NCBI RefSeq assembly: GCF_014529535.1
Contig: NW_023503376.1
Span: forward strand, 4,183,608 to 4,247,607
Source: Bradysia coprophila
Taxonomy: Eukaryota; Arthropoda; Insecta; Diptera; Sciaridae
Direction of reading: 5' to 3'
Length of the DNA: 64,000 nucleotides
Below the pieces are notes generated by a model. The model saw only the letters and a list, made by a program, of their open reading frames with translations. It was not told the DNA's origin and did not search any database. Both the position numbers and the translations under genes were made by a program. Below, one piece after another: positions 47,104-57,600 of the stretch. How positions within the stretch are numbered: position 1 is the stretch's first letter; the number at the start of each line of letters is the position of its first letter.

Positions 47104-48012
47104 GATCGGCTAAATTGCAGTTTAGTGGAACAACCCCGATTTGGATGAAAGTGTATGGTATCGACAGTGGGAGGTCTCCTGATGACGAAACAACAAGATT
47201 TGGGGCGCGGAAGCCCCTTCCATGGCCGCCAGGGCAATACAAAGTTTTCACACTTTTTCGAATTTTCGTGTGTTTTTTTGACGGAATCGACAGTAGAAGA
47301 TTCACTGATAACAAAACAACAAGAATTAGGGATCAATAGCCTCTTCCTGGCCGCCAGGGTACTCCAAAGTTTTCACACTTTTTCGAATTTTTGCGTTTTT
47401 TTTAAGGAATCGACAGTAAAGGTCCACTGATTACAAAACAACAAGAATTGACGCGCAAGAGCTCCTTTCAAAGGTGCCTCGCCTCTCAGAAGAAATTATC
47501 CTTGTACGAAATGCCGAGGACTTCATTGTGCCCTACAAAATAACTTCATTTTCCTTGTACGAAATACCGAAGACTAAAGTTTACGACGCAAAAAGACAAC
47601 AACGAAAGACGAAGAACCCTCTACTGCCACCGACTCAGAGACGGAAGAAGAATATAATGACTGCAATTAAATACATACGTAATTTCATTGCAACAAAGGC
47701 ATCAGTACGTAAAAAACACAAAAAATGACGCTTCCCTAAAAAAACGCAAAAATTCTCCCTGGCGGCCAGGGAGAGGCTATTGCTTCCTAATTCTTGTTGT
47801 TTTGTCATCATTGGACCTTCTACTGTCGATTCCATCAAAAAAACACGCGAAAATTCGAAAAAGTGAAAACTTTGTATTGCCCTGGCGGCCATGGAAGGGG
47901 CTTCCGCGCCCCAAATCTTGTTGTTTCGTCATCAGGGGACCTTCCCCTGTCGATCTCACCCACTTTCGTCCAAATCGGGGTTGTTCCACTAAACTGCAAT
48001 TTTGCCAATAGA
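47104..48012. mobile_element. 0.9-kb foldback element with internal sub-repeats
   Basis: The left arm (AATTGCAGTTTAGTGGAACA...) is mirrored by the right arm (...TGTTCCACTAAACTGCAATT). Each arm carries tandem sub-units of about 120 bp, marked by CATGGCCGCCAGGGCAATAC or TGGCCGCCAGGG and GGAATCGACAGTA: about three on the left and two on the right. The centre (about 47470-47740) is not mirrored. No transposase is recognisable. Confidence 0.7.
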
Positions 48013-49480
48013 TCTGACAGGAAAACTGCTGATATGCATGGTGTCTATGAAAGGTTCAAAAGTAGACATCACAGATTTTAACGTTTTTCATGGTTTGGGG
48101 CAAATTTATAGAATTTTTCTCGTAATTTGGTCCCTTTGCATGTAGAGTAGTAAACGTATCTGTTTACCTTCATATTGATTACTCACTCCAGGAATAAAAT
48201 TTTGACTCGTTTTGCGGGGATGGTACATGTTTTGAAACCATACTTTTCATATATCATGCACTTTTCTCAACGTAATAGTATTTTACATGCTACATGCGTC
48301 GAAAACCGAACTTTTCATGTTTGAAGCACGTCTTTCGACGCCCTCAGCATGTAAAATCCATTACATAACTCGGTATAAAAGTGAAAAATCTCGGTTTTTA
48401 TGTGTTTATTGACCTCGGCCTCGCCTCGGATCAACAAAGTTCACACTAAAACTCCACTTTTCATCTTTTTATCCCTAGTCATGTAAAATCAATTACATAA
48501 CCAGAATAACAGTGAAAAGTCACTTGTACCTTGACCTCGGGTTCGCCTCAGATAAAAGAAGAATTTTACAACATGCCATTCCCTGATACCATTCTCTGAC
48601 TTTGTGGCGCATTATTTCATTAGCATTAGTGCTGAGTCAATCTGAATGCAAATTTTAAAAGTTAAAAACTTATTTTATCTCACATCAACGACTCCACTAA
48701 ATGAATGCACGCAGCACATTCATCTACATGAAAATGTATTGTAGCTACGTGTGGTCAAACAAACGAAAGAAATTGTTGAAGGTGTAATGTTGATTTATGA
48801 GATTTATTTTGTTTTGCTTGTAGTAAATAAAATCGAAATTTTGATTAAAATAATGTAATGAATGAGATCGACCATTTGATTGCTAAAATATGTAAACCAT
48901 TTTGAGTTAGTTCGAGAGAAAAAAAACTCTTCGGAACGATTAATGTTCGGGTCAATCAGAGTCAATCAGTCGCAATCTGTGTTTGGTATATCTGTTACAC
49001 TTTCTTTCGTCTAATAATGACCGGGAGGGATTGTTAAGGTACTTCTTTAACGTGCATCGAATTTGAATCCATAAATTCAAATTATTACCGTGCAGAGTAC
49101 ACAGAGAAAAATTGTTGGAATAATTTTTGAACTGGTGTGCTCTCGTTGTTCACATCTATGGCCAATGCGCAATGCTTTTCACCTTGTTTTTCTTACAATT
49201 AAACATAGAGAGGGAACCATTCTTTTTTTGACTGGACAAATATTCTTCTTCTTATTTGGAATTGGAACATTACGTGTGGAAAATAGCGCAAATCGAGCCT
49301 CAAGCTAATTTCCCTCTCGTCAATTAAGCTTCCTAACTCACCCCTCGCTCAGTTGGCTCATGTTGGATCATGTTATTACATTTATCAGATTAAAATTAAT
49401 AGTTGGTCAGGAATGACAAGTTTTAATACAAATTGCAATAAAAAAATCATTTCAAAATCACTTGAGAAATTTATTCTGAC
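48013..49480. other. Intergenic with a minor repeat at 48.2-48.6 kb
   Basis: Segments such as CATGTAAAATCAATTACATAA and GACCTCGGCCTCGCCTCGGAT occur two or three times between 48240 and 48560. The rest is AT-rich with no gene. Confidence 0.4.
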
Positions 49481-49636
49481 AATTCACGCCGTAAGTGTGA
49501 CTAAAATTTGAATTTCAAGTGAACAAGTCGATGAAAAAGAGAACCATTCCAACGCTTGTTTGTATAAAAATGACGTTAGAAAGACTTACGTGAGAAAGAT
49601 TTTGAATATCAACCGCACTAACGGTGTGAATTTTTC
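49481..49636. mobile_element. Palindromic MITE, family A, copy 3
   Basis: AATTCACGCCGTAAGTGTG at the left and CGCACTAACGGTGTGAATT at the right, with an interior similar to 40595-40754 but with a short deletion. Confidence 0.7.
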
Positions 49637-49699
49637 CCAAAATCAACCGGCCAGCGGTGCACATTATCCACTTTACATGTAAATTCTCTTCGGATTAAA

Positions 49700-50430
49700 A
49701 TGAAAACGAGAGTAGACCGGCTCTAAGCCGAGTGAAGTCTTTTTCTTTTTCTCAATTCTGGAGCTAAAAACTACGAAATATGTGAGCTATAAATAGGCAA
49801 GCAGGAAGAATAGTTTCATCATTCGATATCCAGCTGTTAAACAGTGAACATCTACACCAACTTTCTGTCAGTTTCGTAGTCAACTACCCATTTAGTATTC
49901 AACTACCAACTTGGAATTCAACTATCAGTTTGGTAGTCAACTACCCAATAATGGAATTATAAATAGGCAAGAAGCCTAAATAATTTCGTCAGTAGGTGTG
50001 CAGCTCTTAAACAGTTAACATCTCTACCACCTCTCTATCAGCATGGTAGTCAATTTCCAGTTTAGTAGTCAACTACCAAAAATTCAAGCTTTCAATAGGC
50101 AAGCAGGCAGTGCCGGACTGGCTCAAAAAAGCCCTTCGGGCGGTGTATGAAGAAATTTTTCAAAAGACCATTCGTTGCCATTTCTTGAGATACAAAAATC
50201 AAAAGGCCCTTCGGGAATCGCCCGAACGCCCATAGGGCCAGTCCGGCACTGCAAGCAGGCAGTTGGTGCGCAGTTTTCGAATAGTAAAAATCTATGCCGA
50301 AAATTACGTTTGGTAGTAATACAAAATTGTCGAATTGCAATGTTTGTGGCACAGACACGTATGGACAGGCAGATGAAGTGTCCACTACAGAGTATATTTG
50401 ATAGAAGAAAAAATTCATAAAAAAAACAAT
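49700..50430. repeat. Dispersed repeat with GGTAGTCAACTACC motifs, copy 2
   Basis: It is similar to 23100-23890: GTAGACCGGCTCTAAGCC start, TAAATAGGCAAGCAG sub-units and GGTAGTCAACTACC. It is interrupted by a hAT MITE at 50108-50251. The 3' end is shorter than in copy 1. Confidence 0.7.
50108..50251. mobile_element. 144-bp hAT MITE inserted in the dispersed repeat
   Basis: The terminal repeats are CAGTGCCGGACTGGC and GCCAGTCCGGCACTG. A perfect octamer, CAAGCAGG, flanks it at 50100-50107 and 50252-50259. The empty site (GGCAAGCAGGCAG) is visible in the sister repeat at 23.5 kb, which confirms the insertion. Confidence 0.9.
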
Positions 50431-52147
50431 CAAGAACGTCCGTCTTTATGTTATCATCCGTTATCGAAGAAGGCGAAAAAAATGAGCGATGAGTTAGAGG
50501 TAACATTCTATATTGCAAAATGTATGTTTAAACAAAGGAAGTACAAGATTAAAAATTGAGTTAAAGTTGTTGCAACAATCGAAGTAACAGATTTCCATGA
50601 TCTCATTATTTGTTCGACGCTGAAAGGTTTGTCATAATTAAAGACCCTTCTATGTAAAGAATTCACAATTTTCTTCTGTGCAGCATTAAATCAATTAAAT
50701 ATTATTTGAAGCTAAAACATAAAGCTAATAACGCATTAGATTACATCAAGTTGAGAGACGTAAAAACAAATTCATTGATTTTTAGGTAACTAGAAAACAT
50801 TAATTTGAAGTACTCTCAACATTCACCTTCGAGAATTCTTATAAAAATTGTTCGATTTGGTAGTGACCCAAATATGATTGCGTTTTTTTCCATTAACCCA
50901 GCTAAAAAGTATAAAATGAGTCGGCTTGTTATTAGAAAATTGGTTTTTGTGTAACGTAAAATCTCATAAAAACAAATTCGATCCTCAATCTTACATCTGT
51001 GTTTTGTTGCTTGGACCCATAGATTTATTTAAATGGCTTCATAAATCTAGTTAGATACTCTACAAATAAAGTGGAAAAGAAGCAAAAAAAAAACGTGATG
51101 ACGAGCTGTGAATGTTTATATGCAGATTTCCTACATCTTCATAAATATTTGAATGGAAGGTTGTTGTGTAGAGCTACTCACCAATTTGTCTTATTTGATT
51201 AGGTAATGAGCAATGACAAAAGAGAAAAAAACTAAAATAAAACGATGCAAGTTTTGTGTAATATTGTTCAGACAAGGATACATTAGTTTTTATGGGCATA
51301 CGCTGCGAACATCGATCTCAACAACAATAATATAAATGGCTTGTTGTTTGCATAACATCATGATGCTGGGAAGGTGTCAGAGGTATTTTAACAAGTCAAT
51401 AAAAATGTATATCGGTAGATCTCGTAGTCTATCTTGTTATCGAGAAATCGTGAATTCTTTTCCAATATTTTCCCCAATTTAATTTTGTGAATGCTTAAAA
51501 TGTTTTTGAAACCAAAATTTCACTTTGAGCACGAGAACACGACTTTTTTGTCACAAGCAATTGGATTTCTGCGAAATATTTACACTTAAAACGAATGTCG
51601 GAAACTTAAAGAAAATGAGGATCATTTATCGATAATAATTTGAGCGTTTGATCCGATGATAAAATGGATCGTTGATCTGATGACACACTCGGAACTTCGG
51701 ATACTTTGAGAAACTCAGCCTGTAAAAAGTGTACAAAAAAACTACGGAAAAAATCATTAGTTCGAACGGGAGTGCTGGAGGTCCCAGGTTCAATGAAACA
51801 CATCTGAAATTTTTTTTGTATTCTGAACTAAGGTCCCTTAGATAAAATGTAATCCCTCTAAGACGTAATGATTTAAATTAAATTAAAGTAAATTAAATGA
51901 AAACCAATAATTTGGGGTTAAATGAAATTAATTTCCGAGAGAATTGAACTTTAATTCCAAAGAAAATTTAGTCGCACACTGTAAATCCCTAAATGATATA
52001 GATCCAGGTCCATTGTCCATTATTCTCTGTGTAAAAGTGAAAAAAAAACTGTTGACGCCAGAATTCATTGTATGGATCAATTTTATTAAATCCTTCTAAA
52101 ATTCAGAATTAGGAGAAAATCCTCAGAGGATTCACCTCTGACTTGAG
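50431..52147. other. Intergenic/intronic, nothing recognised
   Basis: AT-rich DNA without a recognisable gene or element. Confidence 0.35.
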
Positions 52148-52424
52148 GCTCGGAACAGGTCAGGTCGACCTGAAACCTAAATCTGATGAAACGGAACCTA
52201 AATAGAAATTTTTTTCCTGGCATGAATTTACCTGAAATCTGAAGATCAATAAAAGTTCATATACATCAGGTCAGATTTAATGTGGGGTTTTTTCAGGTAT
52301 TCAGGTAGACCTGATTTACCAGAATTTTTACTGATTTTCAGATTTCAAGTAAATTCAGATCAGGTCATCTCGGATTAAAATATTCTTAGGTTGACCTGAA
52401 GATCAAGAGACCTGTTCCGAGGGT
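52148..52424. mobile_element. CAGGTC-rich inverted-repeat element
   Basis: CTCGGAACAGGTC at the left and GACCTGTTCCGAG at the right. The interior is rich in CAGGTC/GACCTG words, including the palindrome AGGTCGACCT. A related CAGGTCA-rich stretch lies at 53850-54115. Confidence 0.6.
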
Positions 52425-52444
52425 GGCGGGACATTTCCACACCA

Positions 52445-52870
52445 TCAATATCGTCAGGAACGATATTATCGTTTTTTTGGACGATACTACCGTCTAAAAA
52501 ACGATATTATCGTCTAAAAAATGATAATATCGTTTTTAGACGATAGTATCGTCCAAAAAAACGATAATATCGTTTTTTGGACGATAGTATCGTCTCAAAA
52601 TCGATATTATCGTTTTTTAGACGATAATATCGTCCAAAAAAACGATAATATCGTCTAAATTGAAAAATTCTAAAATATTGTCTGGGCGATAGTATCGTTT
52701 CCTTGTCGATATTATCGTTCAAAAAACGATATTATCGTTTTCTGGACGATATTACCGTTCTAGAAAATCTAATGGATATTTTCGTTTTCTGTACGATAAT
52801 ATCGTCCAAAACGATAATATCGTCCTGGGCGATATTATCGTTTAGTTTTGGGTGGTAATATTGTCCAGGA
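52445..52870. repeat. Hairpin-motif field 1 (ACGATA-N-TATCGT)
   Basis: About 18 copies of the 13-nt interrupted palindrome ACGATAATATCGT or ACGATATTATCGT, separated by short spacers such as CTAAAAA and CCAAAAA. Spacing is irregular, so this is not a simple tandem repeat. No coding potential. Confidence 0.85.
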
Positions 52871-53247
52871 CTCAATTTTACTCAGAGGTGCAGCAAGAAC
52901 CGAATTCTCTTCCAAAATATCTAAAAACAATTGTCAGAGGAAATCACCTACACATCAGTGTTTAAAAGGCGTTTAGTTCGTCCCTAAATAATTCATCTTT
53001 TTACGAAATGAATACCAACTTTGATTGTACATAAAAAGCGTTTTAACACGCCGAGCGATCCGGCCCACTGCCCCGGAGCGAAGCGGAGGGCCGCAATGCG
53101 AGCCGGGCGCCGGAACGGTGTCGGAACTTAGGAGTTAATTTTTTTTTTTAAATTTACGGAACCAAATGAACCAATTTTTAATATATATTTGCCGTCTATA
53201 AAAAGGTGTTTATCTACAAGATTTTGTGTTTCGTCTTCAACAACCAT
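52871..53247. other. Spacer between the hairpin-motif fields
   Basis: It contains a short GC-rich patch at about 53050-53125 (GCCCCGGAGCGAAGCGGAGG) that stands out from the AT-rich surroundings. No gene. Confidence 0.45.
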
Positions 53248-53700
53248 CCAGAACGATAATATCGCGCAGGACGATATTATCGTCTAGAATTTTTATTTTA
53301 AATAAATTAAAAACGATATTATCATCCTGGACGATATTATCGTCTCAAATTTAAAAAAATAAATTAATTAAAAACGATATTATCGTTCTGAACGATACTA
53401 TCGTCCAGAACGATATTATCGTCCCAAAAATTATCGCCCAGGACGATAATATCGTCCAAAATAACGATAAATTTGTTCAGAAAAAGAAAATAACGATAAT
53501 ATCGTCCAGCGGATATTTTCATACAGGACGATATTATCGTTTAAAAACGATATTATCGTTTTTTTAAACGATAATATCGTCAAGAAAACGATAATATAGT
53601 CCTGAAAATATTTTAAAATTTTTAATTTTAGACGATATTATCGTCCTGGATGAAATTTTTTTGGACGATAATATCGTTTTTTAGACGATATTGACCGTGT
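53248..53700. repeat. Hairpin-motif field 2
   Basis: About 18 further copies of the same interrupted palindrome as at 52445-52870, again irregularly spaced and with A/T-rich fillers. Confidence 0.85.
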
Positions 53701-53849
53701 AGTTATGTCGCCTCATCGTTCCGAGACTTATATAACTAAACGTCCCCGAACGGAAACGATTTGGGCGAGGACTTTCGACATAAGAATTCTGTATATATCT
53801 TTCTTCTTTATCGGAATAATGAAAATAGGCCGAGAAACTTTAACATCAA

Positions 53850-54115
53850 GGCTCAGAACAGGTCAGATCAACCAAAAACCTGACATGATCTAGATATATA
53901 TTGACCTGAACCTGAAAACCTGACATGTCCTGAATTCTACCTGACTTGACCAGTTTTGCAGTTTTTGACTTGACCAAGGAACGAAAAACACGATTTTAGA
54001 ACTCCGCCGCAACGAAAACTGCCAAGAAATATACAAATGAATCAGGTCAATTCAGGTTAAAGCTGAAACAGGTCAGGTTGCATTTCCAACGCATCAGGTC
54101 AGATCAGGTCAGGTC
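53850..54115. repeat. CAGGTCA-rich stretch
   Basis: CAGGTCA or close variants occur roughly eight times, including the close-packed group ATCAGGTCAGATCAGGTCAG near 54090-54110. It is related to 52148-52424 and is probably a degenerate element. Confidence 0.55.
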
Positions 54116-54596
54116 ACATGAAAATAAGTTTCTAGTTTTGGGTTTGAAACACAACCAATTTTTAATTGTACCAAACATTTATTTATTCAACCTACGGTTT
54201 CGATCACAATGTGACCATCTTCAAGAGTCGTTTCAAACTAAATATAATTCAGCATACAATATGCATCGTCTAAAATTTAAGACAAAGGGAGAACAATTCT
54301 ATTGACAAGAATACTTTCAAACAAAACAAGTATCTGTGTGACTCAACTTACTCAAAAATTGTAACATCAATGTCAAAAACAGAACGTTCCTTCTGGATCT
54401 CTTTAAAGAGAGTCAAGAGTGGCCGTCACATGAAAAAAGTGATATAGAAATTGTCGTAATTACCTTTCATCAATTTTCGAAAACCTTCGGGAATTCGGAC
54501 GATTTATATACCAAACCAATATAACACTCTATTCCAGATCTGTACAATGACCGAAGCACAAAAATTAAAATTTTTTTCTTCTATTAAATTACAAGT

Positions 54597-54602
54597 TTTA
54601 TT
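54597..54602 (-). promoter_or_regulatory. Polyadenylation signal of the Gr28a-like gene
   Basis: On the minus strand AATAAA begins two bases after the TAG stop, an unusually compact 3' end if used. Confidence 0.5.
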
Positions 54603-54604
54603 CA

Positions 54605-57600
54605 CTAAATATTTGCTTTAAGCGAATTACTCAATGTAAATTGCACCAAGATAATGAGGTAGGTGGTAGTGGCTCCGACGATCTGTAAAGAAATTGAATC
54701 AAAATCATCTTTTCCTCTTCAAAATCAGCTAAATCCGAACCGTAAAAATCAATGTTCGATCCAATGGAAACAATCCGAAGGCTGTAAATTTTACCCTTCG
54801 ATGAAGTAATTGAATCGAAAACTGCAGCAACTTCTCCTTCACTTCAATTTCCGAGAAAATGTTCAACAATTTGTGCACGAAAATGGAACATTTTTCATTC
54901 TGAAACCATTCTCGAAACAGAACCGATTAGACCATCCGACGAAAATATTTATAATAAAATGTGCTCTCACCTCAGCCGTTGCTGAATGACTACTTTGAAC
55001 GATAGCCAACACGGCCAGAACGTACATGCCCATTTGATAGACGAAAAACACAACGAATTCCTTGTCACCAATATTCTTATTGTACTGACCGTTGCCCAAA
55101 GCCACTTCAAGAACATAGTAACTGTTAAAGACTATGACAAGGAAAGCTATGCATACAATGGTTAGCATTTGGATGCCGAAATATTGTTCTGTTAATAAAA
55201 ACAAAAAATTCTCCATTGTCTCAACAGTTCACGTAAACTGTTTCTTATACAATATACCCGTAATGAAGCAAGTATCACACAAATCTTCATGGAGCCGACA
55301 CGTCTCCTCCAGTACATACAGTATGTCTTTGTTGGTGGACGAAAAGTTAGAATTTATTCCAACTAGGCGCTTTGACTTGATGTAGTTAATCGATCCTTTG
55401 GAAGCGATCCCATTGACGTAGCTCTGGCAAAGGTTCATTAAAATCTGGAAATTTTAGTTCAGTTGAGCGTTAAAGTCTTCGTTGATAAGGAGGAAGGGAA
55501 ATAGAAGGAAAAATATTTAATGGAAGATCTGTTATTGATAACGACGACAAAAACAATGACAAGCTCTGGTTAATATGGTCCTTTATATAGAAAGGTGCAT
55601 GGTAAAATAATTGAAGTACTAGATTTGAAATCAATCGATTCAAAATACTTTCATCGATGGAAGTAATAGACTCGAGGGGTCTTCATTGGGTTGTATTGAG
55701 ATTTATAGGAATTTATCATGCCCGCACGTTAGTTAGCGGGCGTGACGCAAGTCCACTACCAAAAATGTTTTAACAAAAATTTTTTTGAGGACGGCGGAGC
55801 ATATTTACAGCAACTTTTTTAGTTCTCCCTCTTAACTCCAATGACCCCCAAACTTAGATATTTGGAATCTGGGCATCAATACGAGTTCAACGAGCTATCA
55901 CACGTTACTACAGCTTCAAAATTGGCCGAGATATTGAACTTCGAAATATTGATGTTTGTATGAAAATAAGCAAAATCTCGAATTTTCATGTAATGAAAAT
56001 CGCCTACGTTAGTTAGTTAGTTTCTTACGATTTTCCTGAAATTTTGGTTATAGGTCAATCTCGGGCCCTAGATCAAAATAAGATTTTAAAAAATGGGGGA
56101 ATGCAAGCTAGGACTCCTGGAAGTTTCCATACAATGCCATATAACAGCGTGTGTTGTGTGTGTGTGTGTGAAAAGAAATAATTTTTTTTCAGCTAATAAT
56201 TATGAATGTTGGAAAAAGTGTTTTGATGGATTTGGGTTATTTTCGTCATAAATCATGTGTTCCAAGGTTGGTTCCTAAATTTTGGGATGAGAGATGATTC
56301 CTCTGGTACTTCCTAACTTCCATTGGATTTTTCAATGGATTTGAGTTATTTTCGATATAAATGAGGTGTTCCAAGGTTGGTTCCTAAATTTTGGAATGAG
56401 AGATAATCTGGCACTTCCTAACTTCCATCGGATTTTTCGATGGATTTGGGATATTTTCGATAAAAGTGAAGTGTTCCGAGGCTGGTTCCTAAATTTTGGG
56501 ATGACAGATGATTTCTCTGGCATTTCCTAACTTCCATCAGATTTTTCGATGGATTCGTGTTATTGGTTCCTAAATTTTGGGATGAAAGATTATTCCTCTG
56601 GCACTTCCAAACTTCCATCGGATTTTTTGTTGGATTTCAGCTGTTGTCGACATGAGTTGCTTACAAAACTAGGTACCCTTACACCTAAACTTCCAAAAGA
56701 ACTGATATCCGCCAAAAAACCCTAAAGGGTAAAAGTGTGACGCAAGTCCTTGTTTCTACTTACAAAATAACTGATATCGCTGAGGGTGACGCATTTTTCG
56801 CATCAACGCAAAAGTGTTATCAACAAAAAATTGAACCAAAAAATTTAAGATAGAAAATTTTAGAAAAAAATTGCGTCACAAGTGGCAGATGTTGAGGAAA
56901 CTACTGTTAGGAAAATAGTTCAAATAGAGAAAAATATGTCCTGAATCATCTGCCACTTGTGACGCAATTTTTTTCTAAAATTTTCTATCTTAAATTTTTT
57001 GGTTCAATTTTTTGTTGATAACACTTTTGCGTTGATGCGAAAAATGCGTCACCCTCAGCGATATCAGTTATTTTGTAAGTAGAAACAAGGACTTGCGTCA
57101 CACTTTTACCCTTTAGGGTTTTTTGGCGGATTTTGGGATTACTCGGATATGAAAGATTTTTTGATTCCCTCGGTAACAGTGGCCGCCATTTTAGGTTTCG
57201 ACTAAGCTTCGCCTAAACCATAAATCCCAAAAAATCGCATCCCGGCAAAAACTCTTTCAGAGCAAAGTTGGACGCAGTCTACAGTCTATATGTGTGATAA
57301 CTTCTAAAACAAGTGATATCGCTAGAGGTGACGCTGTCAGCGTCGTTACGCAAAATTGAATTTCACAGCCAATTAATTGAAATTAGCTGATCTAGTTTTC
57401 CAAACCATTCGCCAATTTTTTTTTTCAGAAAAAATTTTAACCAACAGAATTTTGACTGAAAAATTTTCAACAAAAAATTCTGCGTCGCATGTGGCAGATT
57501 AAATGTTCTCGTAGGTTTGTCCGTGAGCATCTGCCACTTTGCGACGCAGAATTTTTTGTTGAAAATTTTTCAGTCAAAATTCTGTTGGTTAAAATTTTTT

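Noticed and set aside
47474..47728. 84-codon Lys/Arg-rich frame in the centre of a foldback
   Set aside because: Low-complexity basic composition; no transposase motif or DNA-binding domain visible.
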